Assembly: GCA_047974845.1 (NCBI GenBank)
Contig: JBKECQ010000040.1
Span: 12,822 to 76,821, forward strand
Length of the DNA: 64,000 nucleotides
Reading direction: 5' to 3'
Source: Aminipila sp047974845
GTDB taxonomy: Bacteria > Bacillota > Clostridia > Peptostreptococcales > Anaerovoracaceae
Part shown: positions 26,366 to 33,551 of the stretch, in pieces
Layout: each line of letters opens with the position of its first letter
How positions within the stretch are numbered: position 1 is the first letter of the stretch
Notes under the pieces: model-generated
What the model saw: only the letters and a program-made list of their open reading frames with translations
Database searches by the model: none
Told to the model about the DNA's origin: nothing
Program-made: the position numbers and the translations under genes

Positions 26366-26899
26366 TTACCTTTCTTTACTCATTAACTCATCTATTGTAA
26401 TGCCAAGCCTTTTTTCAATCTTAGAAATAAGAATTTCTGTTTCTTCTTGTTTTTTTCTAATTCTTTTTATAGAGTCCGGCCTATCTTTTACTTTTTCTAT
26501 TACATAATCCATTCTATCGGACAAACCTACATATTTGTCCTCTTTTACAACTCTGTCGCCAAAGCACACCAAGTCCGCCTCATTAAGAGAATCCACTTCC
26601 TTATTCATATCGTAGGTCATATGAACATTTATTATTGCCGCTTCATCTTCATAGCCTAACATCCTAGCTATATCTGCACCTATTATTTCATGATGCTCCT
26701 CAACTCTTGCAATATCATGAATAAGTGCAGCACCTCTAATTAAATCTATATTTAAATTTCCTCCATGTTCATTTAGCAACTTAGCAAGTTTTACTGCGGT
26801 TTCAGCAACTGCCTCACAATGCCTGATAACATGAGGGGGTGTATTATATTTTTTAAGTAACTCATAACATTCTTCAACTGTTATATTCTTTTGTGACAT
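26366..26899 (-). CDS. HD-domain phosphohydrolase
   Basis: An HD-superfamily protein of about 177 residues. Metal-binding residues are visible as VIRHCEAVAETA, then AALIHDIARVEEHHEIIGAD and a later VCFGDRVVKED. This arrangement, one HD pair with an additional HH, occurs in small nucleotide phosphohydrolases such as the YqeK group. The C-terminal KIEKRLGITIDEL differs from YqeK, so I leave the substrate open. The start at 26899 is preceded by AAAGGGCGGG. It lies 6 bases before the radical SAM gene and is probably cotranscribed with it. Confidence 0.82.
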   Translation of the reverse strand: MSQKNITVEECYELLKKYNTPPHVIRHCEAVAETAVKLAKLLNEHGGNLNIDLIRGAALIHDIARVEEHHEIIGADIARMLGYEDEAAIINVHMTYDMNKEVDSLNEADLVCFGDRVVKEDKYVGLSDRMDYVIEKVKDRPDSIKRIRKKQEETEILISKIEKRLGITIDELMSKER

Positions 26900-26950
26900 A
26901 AAAACCCGCCCTTTCAAGGATAAAATGAAAAAATATAATTAGCGCAATAA

Positions 26951-27208
26951 TTATATCACATCTTCTCTATATTGCTCCATAGTTTCCTCTGTATATTGTA
27001 TTGCTCCCATGGTTTTATCTTTCAATTGAGCCAATTGATTAAAAAAGTTTAAACAATGATCCTTAATGTCTCTGGCTGAATAATCTTTAAGTATTTCCGC
27101 TTCTGCTCTAGCTGTTAAGGTGTGAATAAGTTGGTTTTCACAAGCTTGACAGCTCACAAAAATAATTCCAATACATATACACGTTATAGTTTGTTTTATA
27201 ATTCCCAT
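26951..27208 (-). CDS. Small membrane protein of unknown function
   Basis: Not recognised. From the ATG at 27208 (GGAGG site in front) the product has 85 residues: a hydrophobic N-terminal segment with three cysteines (TCICIGIIFVSCQACEN), then a helical charged part with AEAEILKDYSARDIKDH and a C-terminal METMEQYRED-like end. A lipoprotein signal is possible (VSCQAC) but the lipobox is poor. It lies between the HD gene and the obgE terminator. Confidence 0.6.
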   Translation of the reverse strand: MGIIKQTITCICIGIIFVSCQACENQLIHTLTARAEAEILKDYSARDIKDHCLNFFNQLAQLKDKTMGAIQYTEETMEQYREDVI

Positions 27209-27288
27209 AATTCCATTCCTCCATACTTTTATTAATACGTTAAGTATGAAAAAATAGACCAACTAACACCTACAAAACGTGGTGTAGT

Positions 27289-27345
27289 CGGGGAATTACT
27301 GTATAAGACTTGCGCACCCTATCATAGATACGGGCAAGGCTTTAA
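27289..27345 (+). repeat. Palindromic intergenic repeat, copy B
   Basis: It reads CGGGGAATTACTGTATAAG, then a hairpin with outer arms CTTGC and GCAAG and inner arms CCTATC/GATACGG, then GCTTTAA. A direct duplication of its 3' end (TGGGCAAGGCTTTAA) follows at 27346-27360. It lies between the small membrane protein and obgE. Confidence 0.75.
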
Positions 27346-27363
27346 TGGGCAAGGCTTTAACAA

Positions 27364-27414
27364 AGTAAGGGGCTACTGCAATATACAATTTTTATATTAC
27401 AATACCCCCTTACT
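27364..27414 (-). terminator. obgE terminator
   Basis: AGTAAGGGG at 27364-27372 pairs with CCCCTTACT at 27406-27414; the loop contains a further ATATA/TATAT pairing. It lies just after the obgE stop on the minus strand. Confidence 0.65.
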
Positions 27415-27421
27415 CCAATGT

Positions 27422-28717
27422 TTAATACTCTTCCCAGTATTCAAACTCATAGTCAAATATTCTTATGGTGTCACCTTCATCTAGTCCCATTTCCTTAAGT
27501 TCTTCCAGCGCACCTTTCTTTTCAATATATTTATACAAATATCTCAAAGAACCACTATCATTAAAGTTTGTTGAATCGAAAATCTTTCTAAGCTGTTTTC
27601 CAGTCAATTGATATACGCCGTCATCACCTTTGGAAACATATACTTCTTTAAAGTCTTCATCCACTTCATCCTTTTCAAAATCGAAGAATTCTATTACTTC
27701 TTCTTCAGTTCCTTCTTCTGCAAGCTTATCTAACATAGTTGCAGCTTCTGCAAGAAGGTCATGAATACCAACGTTAATTGGCGCTGAAACCGGAAATACC
27801 TTAATTCCTTTGTCCTCTACATATTTTTTAAATTCTAAATATTGAGGGTCATCTTCTTCAATCATGTCCATTTTGTTTGCGGCAACAATCTGAGGCTTTA
27901 ATGAAAGTTTATCATTATATAATTTTAGCTCATTATTAATTTTATCAAAATCTTCAATTGGATTTCTGCCTTCTGATCCGGAAATATCCACAACATGTAT
28001 AAGAACCTTCGTTCTTTCTATATGTTTTAGGAAATAATGTCCTAATCCTGCACCTTCATGTGCACCCTCTATAATCCCTGCAATATCTGCAATAACAAAA
28101 CCATTATCAAAGATTTCAACTACCCCTAAGTTTGGTGTAATTGTAGTAAAATGATAATTTGCTATTTTAGGGTTTGAGTTTGTTGACACTGATAATATAG
28201 TTGATTTTCCTACATTAGGAAATCCAACTAATCCAACATCTGCAATCAGTTTCATTTCCAGTATAATACTTCTTTCCTTAGCAAAACCACCGGATTCAGC
28301 AAAGTTAGGGGCTTGACGTACAGAGTTCTTAAAATGAACATTACCCTTTCCGCCTTTACCGCCTTTTGCAGCAATAAAGCTATCACCTGATTTTACCAAG
28401 TCTTTCATAATTAGTCCTGATTCTTCATCTATTACAACAGTTCCTGGCGGTACTTTAATAATAAGATCCTCACCTTTTTTACCGAATCTTTTCTTTTTCA
28501 TACCGTTCTGTCCATCTTCAGCTTCATATTTTCTTTTATATCTAAAATCCATAAGAGTTCTAAGACTTGCATCAGCCATAAAGATGACATCTCCACCTTT
28601 ACCACCGTCACCACCATCCGGGCCGCCTTCAGGTACAAATGGTTCTCTTCTAAAAGTAACCGCACCATTTCCACCTTTTCCTGATCTAATGGTTATCTTG
28701 GCTCTATCTACAAACAT
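27422..28717 (-). CDS. obgE: GTPase ObgE/CgtA
   Basis: Obg is an essential GTPase linked to 50S ribosome assembly and, in spore formers, to stress and Spo0A activation. The 431-residue protein has the glycine-rich Obg fold (TIRSGKGGNGAVTFRRE), the GTPase domain with P-loop GFPNVGKST and switch DIAGIIEGAHEGAGLG, the NKMD specificity motif, and the C-terminal OCT domain. It follows rplU and rpmA, the usual order, but is separated from rpmA by an intrinsic terminator. Confidence 0.98.
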   Translation of the reverse strand: MFVDRAKITIRSGKGGNGAVTFRREPFVPEGGPDGGDGGKGGDVIFMADASLRTLMDFRYKRKYEAEDGQNGMKKKRFGKKGEDLIIKVPPGTVVIDEESGLIMKDLVKSGDSFIAAKGGKGGKGNVHFKNSVRQAPNFAESGGFAKERSIILEMKLIADVGLVGFPNVGKSTILSVSTNSNPKIANYHFTTITPNLGVVEIFDNGFVIADIAGIIEGAHEGAGLGHYFLKHIERTKVLIHVVDISGSEGRNPIEDFDKINNELKLYNDKLSLKPQIVAANKMDMIEEDDPQYLEFKKYVEDKGIKVFPVSAPINVGIHDLLAEAATMLDKLAEEGTEEEVIEFFDFEKDEVDEDFKEVYVSKGDDGVYQLTGKQLRKIFDSTNFNDSGSLRYLYKYIEKKGALEELKEMGLDEGDTIRIFDYEFEYWEEY

Positions 28718-28743
28718 ACCGAGCCTCTCCTTCCTTATTTAAA

Positions 28744-28768
28744 AAGCCCCTATATATAATAGGGGCTT
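28744..28768 (-). terminator. Terminator between rpmA and obgE
   Basis: AAGCCCCTAT pairs with ATAGGGGCTT, and on the minus strand a run of five T residues follows. It ends or attenuates the rplU-rpmA transcript before obgE. Confidence 0.88.
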
Positions 28769-28779
28769 CCAGAATCAAA

Positions 28780-29040
28780 TTAAGCTTCTTTTGGATATAC
28801 ACTTACTTGCTTTCTTGTTTTGTCATATCTTTCGAACTTTACAGCTCCGTCAATCTTTGCAAATAAAGTATCGTCTCCACCAATACCTACGTTGTTACCA
28901 GGGTGGAACTTTGTTCCTCTCTGTCTAACTAGGATACTTCCAGCACTTACATACTGACCGTCGCCTCTTTTAACACCTAAACGTTTGGACTCACTGTCAC
29001 GACCGTTCTTGGAACTACCTACTCCTTTTTTACTTGCCAT
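28780..29040 (-). CDS. rpmA: 50S ribosomal protein L27 (no cleavable N-terminal extension)
   Basis: L27 reaches into the peptidyl transferase centre with its N terminus. The 86-residue protein begins MASKKGVGSSKNGRDSES. In many Firmicutes the gene codes for an extra N-terminal peptide of about nine residues removed by the Prp protease; here the GGAGGTG ribosome site is six bases before ATG-GCA, so the mature N terminus is encoded directly. The prp (ysxB) gene that normally lies between rplU and rpmA is missing: only 77 bases separate them. Confidence 0.97.
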   Translation of the reverse strand: MASKKGVGSSKNGRDSESKRLGVKRGDGQYVSAGSILVRQRGTKFHPGNNVGIGGDDTLFAKIDGAVKFERYDKTRKQVSVYPKEA

Positions 29041-29117
29041 AGATTACACCTCCTTTTTTACTGTGCTGTCTAACTAATTTCTTAGTTTAGTATGAAAAAG
29101 CCTGTAATGAATTAAAA

Positions 29118-29480
29118 TTATTCTGCTGCTGCTTCAGCTTCAGCTGCTGCTTTAGTTTTTCTAGCTTTTCTAGCAGAAACTTTTTCAATTTTAATCATTG
29201 TATAAGGCTGTCTGTGTCCTTGCTTCTTTCTGTAGTCTTTTTTAGCTTTGTACTTGAAGATAATAACCTTCTGTCCTTTGCCGTGCTCAACTACAGTTCC
29301 TGCAACATTGCAACTTTCAACGTAAGGAGCACCAACCTTAATTGTTTCTCCATCGCTAAGTAAAAGTACTTTATCAAAAGTGATTTTTTCACCAGCTTCA
29401 ATGTCTAACTTTTCAACTGTAATGATATCGCCTTCCTGTACTCTGTACTGCTTTCCGCCTGTTTCGATTACTGCGTACAT
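29118..29480 (-). CDS. rplU: 50S ribosomal protein L21
   Basis: L21 binds 23S rRNA. The real start is the ATG at 29480, which gives MYAVIETGGKQYRVQEGD and 120 residues; longer readings run into the leader. An AGGAGG site is 10 bases before it. The family motif KYKAKKDYRKKQGHRQPYT is present. The C-terminal tail is alanine- and glutamate-rich (KTKAAAEAEAAAE), longer than usual. A strong promoter and a structured leader precede it. Confidence 0.97.
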   Translation of the reverse strand: MYAVIETGGKQYRVQEGDIITVEKLDIEAGEKITFDKVLLLSDGETIKVGAPYVESCNVAGTVVEHGKGQKVIIFKYKAKKDYRKKQGHRQPYTMIKIEKVSARKARKTKAAAEAEAAAE

Positions 29481-29567
29481 ATTCTCTTTACCTCCTCTAT
29501 CCAGTCTCGCCATCCAAAGGTAGTGACTTATAGTCACTTTACAAAAACCCATTCTGAGCGGCTTACA
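29481..29567 (-). promoter_or_regulatory. rplU 5' leader, possible L21 leader element
   Basis: The transcript leader contains a strong hairpin (AGTGACT/AGTCACT at 29522-29538) followed by CCTTTGGATGGCGAGACTGGA just before the AGGAGG site. Ribosomal protein L21 leaders in Firmicutes occupy this position and bind L21 for autoregulation. I infer the class from position and from the GGATGG...GACTGG phrase; a covariance search would settle it. Confidence 0.5.
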
Positions 29568-29574
29568 ATAATGT

Positions 29575-29603
29575 ATAATATCACATTGGACAGGTTGTGT
29601 CAA
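29575..29603 (-). promoter_or_regulatory. Sigma-A promoter of rplU
   Basis: TTGACA at 29598-29603 and TATTAT at 29575-29580 with a 17-base spacer. The -35 box is perfect and the -10 box has one mismatch. Confidence 0.85.
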
Positions 29604-29677
29604 ACGTTTTCTATCAATCTATTAAATAAATTTTTCTATATTATGTTAGCATCACAACTGAATAATCCTATATAATT

Positions 29678-30769
29678 CTATTCAATAATAACACCATCTT
29701 CGTCTACCTCAAAGTCATCTCCCGGCTCTTTAATAGCTTTTTTGGGTTTCATATTTTCTATTAAAAGAGCTTCTATTCTATTTAATATTTCAGGATTTTC
29801 AGCAAGATAATTCTTAACATTTTCTCTTCCCTGACCAATTCTATTTCCGTCAAAACTGTACCATGAGCCAGCTTTTTCTACAATTTTAGCGTCTACCCCA
29901 CAGTCTAGCACATCACCTTCTCTTGAGATGCCCTTACCATACATAATGTCAAATTCAGCCTGCTTAAATGGTGGAGCTACTTTGTTCTTTACAATCTTAA
30001 CTCTTGTCCTGTTTCCAAGAACTTCATCACCTGATTTAATGCTTTCAATTTTTCTAACATCAAGACGCATTGTAGAGTAGAACTTAAGAGCTCTACCACC
30101 GGTTGTCGTTTCTGGATTACCGAACATTACTCCAACCTTTTCTCTAAGTTGGTTAATAAACACTACAGCAGTATTTGATTTATTAATGCTACCTGTAAGT
30201 TTTCTCAAAGCTTGAGACATCAATCTTGCCTGAAGACCCACGTGTGAATCCCCCATCTCTCCTTGAATTTCTGCTCGTGGAACTAATGCTGCCACAGAGT
30301 CAACAACAACAATGTCAAGGGAACCACTTCTTACTAACATATCGCATATTTCCAAGCCCTGCTCTCCTGTGTCAGGCTGAGAAACTATCAATTCATCTAT
30401 ATCAACCCCTAAGTTTCTTGCATATTCAGGATCCAGTGCGTGCTCCGCGTCTATAAATGCGGCTTTGCCACCGGCTTTTTGAGCTTCAGCAATAATATGT
30501 AATGTCAAAGTAGTTTTACCGGATGATTCAGGACCGTATATTTCAATAATTCTTCCTCTGGGAATACCGCCTATCCCTGAGGCAATATCTAAACTGGCAG
30601 AACCTGTTGAAATAGAATCTATATTTAACTTTGCAGAGTCATCTCCAAGCTTCATAATAGCTCCCTGTCCAAATTGTTTTTGTATTTGAGCCATTGCTTC
30701 CTTTAAAGCTTTTTCCTTCTCTTGCGCATTTATATTAACATTCACTTCTTTACTTTTGCTTGACGCCAT
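29678..30769 (-). CDS. recA: Recombinase RecA
   Basis: RecA forms filaments on single-stranded DNA, pairs homologous strands and triggers LexA self-cleavage. From the ATG at 30769 (AGGAGG nine bases before) the protein has 363 residues. Walker A is GPESSGKTT, Walker B VVVDSVAALVP, L2 loop region GGRALKFYSTMRLDVRK, all intact. The gene is monocistronic, with a LexA box directly after its promoter, as expected for an SOS gene. Confidence 0.99.
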   Translation of the reverse strand: MASSKSKEVNVNINAQEKEKALKEAMAQIQKQFGQGAIMKLGDDSAKLNIDSISTGSASLDIASGIGGIPRGRIIEIYGPESSGKTTLTLHIIAEAQKAGGKAAFIDAEHALDPEYARNLGVDIDELIVSQPDTGEQGLEICDMLVRSGSLDIVVVDSVAALVPRAEIQGEMGDSHVGLQARLMSQALRKLTGSINKSNTAVVFINQLREKVGVMFGNPETTTGGRALKFYSTMRLDVRKIESIKSGDEVLGNRTRVKIVKNKVAPPFKQAEFDIMYGKGISREGDVLDCGVDAKIVEKAGSWYSFDGNRIGQGRENVKNYLAENPEILNRIEALLIENMKPKKAIKEPGDDFEVDEDGVIIE

Positions 30770-30791
30770 TGTGATTATCCTCCTCATTCAT

Positions 30792-30803
30792 GAACATTTG
30801 TTC
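30792..30803. promoter_or_regulatory. LexA (SOS) box of recA
   Basis: GAACATTTGTTC is a full match to the Gram-positive LexA pattern GAAC-N4-GTTC. It lies just downstream of the recA -10 box, where bound LexA would block transcription. Confidence 0.88.
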
Positions 30804-30810
30804 TTTATTA

Positions 30811-30839
30811 ATAATACCCTACCCATTTCTTTTGGTCAA
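30811..30839 (-). promoter_or_regulatory. Sigma-A promoter of recA
   Basis: TTGACC at 30834-30839 and TATTAT at 30811-30816 with a 17-base spacer, followed by the LexA box 7 bases on. Confidence 0.82.
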
Positions 30840-31004
30840 TACTTTTTTAATATAATCTAAAAAGTATTTTTAACTGCTCAATCTAACATTTTAATTACAA
30901 ACATTTTATTGGTTATTTTTATTATAATATCCAATTTATTACATTTCAAGTGTTTTATAAAATTTGTCGTTTTATATAAATTTTTAGATAATGCAAGCAA
31001 AGCC

Positions 31005-31514
31005 TTACGAAATCAATGTACCAATCAAATTAAACATATTCAACATGGATAAATATCTATTTTCCTCTCTATTACCATCAAGTCTTAGCTCTCTATATTC
31101 AATTTTATCATCAAATACGGCACAAACATATACAAGACCCACAGGCTTGTCTTTTGTTGCACCTCCCGATCCCGCTATTCCCGTTACAGATACCCCAACT
31201 CTTGTTCCCGCAACCTTTTTAACTCCCTTTGCCATTTCTATAGCTGTTTCCCTGCTTACAGCCCCATATTTATCCAGAGTTTCTGCTTTTACTCCTAGTT
31301 CTTCTATTTTAGCGGTGTTACTGTATGTAACGATACCTCTATCAAAAACGGCAGAAATGACCGGTATATCTGTAATAAATTGTGCAAACATACCTCCTGT
31401 ACATGATTCGGCACTGGCTATTGAGATGTTCTTTTTAATCAACAATTTGCCCACATTTTGCGGCAATTTTTCATCAAGACCCATATTATTTTTATCAATA
31501 AATTTATTCTCCAT
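31005..31514 (-). CDS. CinA C-terminal family nicotinamide-nucleotide amidohydrolase
   Basis: The 169-residue protein is the stand-alone C-terminal domain of CinA (PncC), which deamidates NMN to nicotinate mononucleotide for NAD recycling. Motifs are IASAESCTGGMFAQFITD, GIVTYSNTAK and the loop SVTGIAGSGGATKDKPVGLVY, with the family's catalytic serine/lysine environment intact. The N-terminal MoCF-like half of full CinA is not present, and no remnant of it is seen upstream. It lies between pgsA and recA; in many clostridia full-length cinA has this place. Confidence 0.92.
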   Translation of the reverse strand: MENKFIDKNNMGLDEKLPQNVGKLLIKKNISIASAESCTGGMFAQFITDIPVISAVFDRGIVTYSNTAKIEELGVKAETLDKYGAVSRETAIEMAKGVKKVAGTRVGVSVTGIAGSGGATKDKPVGLVYVCAVFDDKIEYRELRLDGNREENRYLSMLNMFNLIGTLIS

Positions 31515-31607
31515 TAAAAAACACTTCCCTTCTCAGAATGTTACCAGAGCTTAAATTAATAAAGTTTCTAAAGCTCACTATAATTAATAATTGTTTCACT
31601 AAATACA

Positions 31608-31641
31608 AAAACATTCCTATATAAAGATATAGAAATGTTTT
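31608..31641 (-). terminator. pgsA terminator
   Basis: AAAACATT-C-CTATAT pairs with ATATAG-A-AATGTTTT around a 4-base loop (one internal mismatch). It lies just after pgsA and separates it from the cinA-type gene. Confidence 0.7.
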
Positions 31642-31654
31642 ATACGAATCATTA

Positions 31655-32197
31655 TTACATTGAAAATACGGATTTATTCTTAGCTACATACTCTATACCG
31701 GAATATATAGTCATTATTAATGATGCCCACAAGAATATTGTTGCAAGTAGGCTGATTATTGGAAGTACTGACACGCCCAGCTGTTCTACATTAACCAGCA
31801 ATAAAAGAGGAACTGCAATCATTTGAAGAACTGTCTTAATTTTTCCGCTTGTTCCAGCCGCAATAACAATACCTTCTGAAGCCGCTACAGTTCTCATGCC
31901 TGCAACTACAAATTCTCTAGCAAGTATAATAATTAACATCCATCCGGGAACCAATCCGTTTGAAACCATTAAACAAAATGCTGAATATACCAGAATCTTA
32001 TCCGCCAAAGGATCCATAATTTTACCAAAATTAGTTACCAGATTATATTTTCTTGCAATCTGTCCGTCCAGCATATCTGTTAAGGATGCTACAATAAATA
32101 TTACAAATGCAATTAGATTATATCCCATCATGTATAATGCCACAAAAAACGGAACCGCTATCATTCTTCCAACTGTCAATTTATTAGGTAAATTCAT
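31655..32197 (-). CDS. pgsA: CDP-diacylglycerol-glycerol-3-phosphate 3-phosphatidyltransferase
   Basis: PgsA makes phosphatidylglycerophosphate, the precursor of phosphatidylglycerol and cardiolipin. The 180-residue integral membrane protein has the CDP-alcohol phosphotransferase motif D-G-x2-A-R-x8-G-x3-D-x3-D, here DMLDGQIARKYNLVTNFGKIMDPLADK. About four membrane segments are seen. It follows rimO by two bases, so the two are cotranscribed. Confidence 0.95.
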   Translation of the reverse strand: MNLPNKLTVGRMIAVPFFVALYMMGYNLIAFVIFIVASLTDMLDGQIARKYNLVTNFGKIMDPLADKILVYSAFCLMVSNGLVPGWMLIIILAREFVVAGMRTVAASEGIVIAAGTSGKIKTVLQMIAVPLLLLVNVEQLGVSVLPIISLLATIFLWASLIMTIYSGIEYVAKNKSVFSM

Positions 32198-32199
32198 AT

Positions 32200-33519
32200 T
32201 TAAACCTCCACTCCCACTAAATCATAATCAAAAGCGTCTTTTATTTCAACCTTAACCATATCTCCCGGCTTTAGTTCCTTACTAGAATTGAAAATAACAG
32301 AATTATCAATTTCAGGTGCATCATATTGTGTCCTTCCAATGTAAGCACCATCTTCATCTTTTTCTTCTACCATCACTTCATATACTTTACCTATTTTGGA
32401 TTGGTTTGATTCAAGAGAAATTTCCAGCTGTAATCTCATAATTGAATCTTTTCTTCGTTCTTTGACATCGGAGCGAACTTGTCCCTTCATCTCTGCTGCC
32501 GGCGTTCCTTCTTCCTTGGAATAAGCAAATACACCTAAACGTTCAAATTTCATTTTATCTACAAAATCATATAATTCTTCAAATTCTTCTTTTGTTTCCC
32601 CGGGAAATCCTGTGATTAATGTAGTTCTTATATGAATATCCGGCATGGCTGTTCTCAATTTATTTATTGTATTCTTTATACTGTGGCTGGTAGAACGTCT
32701 ATTCATCAATTCTAAAATCTTATCACTTGAATGTTGGATTGGAATATCAATGTATTTGCATACTTTCTCTTCACTTGCCATTACTTCAATCAGTTCGTCA
32801 GTAATTCTGTCCTCATAGCAATACATTAATCTAATCCAATGTATTCCCTCAATTGCGCACAGCTTTTTGACTAACTTCGCAAGACTAAATTCGCCGTATA
32901 TGTCAATGCCATATGCTGTTGCGTCTTGAGCTATAAGTATTATTTCTTTACAGCCCTTTTCAGCTAACAGGTTAGCTTCCTCTAGGATATCTTCTTCTCT
33001 TCTGCTTCTAAAGTGCCCTCTTATATGCGGTATAACACAGTATGCACAAACATTATCACAGCCTTCAGCAATTTTTATTGTTTCGCTATATGGATTTTTA
33101 GAGATTCTTCTTGCTTTTATCTCTGTAAATTCCTTATTGCAATCATATACATGAATTTTTCTCTCTGTTTCATGCTTTTCTATTATCTCCGGTAATTTAT
33201 CATACTCATTTACACCCAAGAAAACATCTACTTCCGGCATTTCATCGAAAAGCTCATGGCTGTATCTTTTTGATAAACAGCCCGAAACAATAAGCATTTG
33301 CTTTTTTCCCTGTGATTCTTTTATATCTGCCATTTCTAAAATCTTATCTATTGATTCTTTTTTGGCGTCATTTATAAATCCGCAAGTGTTTACAATAATC
33401 ACATCACTGTCAATTACGTTGTCAACAATTATATGTCCATTATCTTCCAGTAAGCCTGCTGCCATTTCAGAGTCACTGGCATTCTTAGGGCATCCCAATG
33501 TTTCAAAATATATATTCAT
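32200..33519 (-). CDS. rimO: Ribosomal protein S12 methylthiotransferase RimO
   Basis: RimO attaches a methylthio group to an aspartate of ribosomal protein S12. The 439-residue protein has the N-terminal UPF0004 domain with its three cluster cysteines (TLGCPKNASDSE, VNTCGFI, VSGCLSKRY), the radical SAM motif CDNVCAYC and a C-terminal TRAM domain (VMVEEKDEDGAYIGRTQYDA). The DAPEID-like motif region is typical of RimO rather than MiaB. It lies between ftsK and pgsA. Confidence 0.96.
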   Translation of the reverse strand: MNIYFETLGCPKNASDSEMAAGLLEDNGHIIVDNVIDSDVIIVNTCGFINDAKKESIDKILEMADIKESQGKKQMLIVSGCLSKRYSHELFDEMPEVDVFLGVNEYDKLPEIIEKHETERKIHVYDCNKEFTEIKARRISKNPYSETIKIAEGCDNVCAYCVIPHIRGHFRSRREEDILEEANLLAEKGCKEIILIAQDATAYGIDIYGEFSLAKLVKKLCAIEGIHWIRLMYCYEDRITDELIEVMASEEKVCKYIDIPIQHSSDKILELMNRRSTSHSIKNTINKLRTAMPDIHIRTTLITGFPGETKEEFEELYDFVDKMKFERLGVFAYSKEEGTPAAEMKGQVRSDVKERRKDSIMRLQLEISLESNQSKIGKVYEVMVEEKDEDGAYIGRTQYDAPEIDNSVIFNSSKELKPGDMVKVEIKDAFDYDLVGVEV

Positions 33520-33551
33520 CTAATACTTCCTTTTTATTTTAATAAACTATA

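Noticed and set aside
30991..31554. 187-codon plus-strand frame over the cinA-type gene
   Set aside because: It is antisense to a well-supported CinA C-terminal protein and has no ribosome site.
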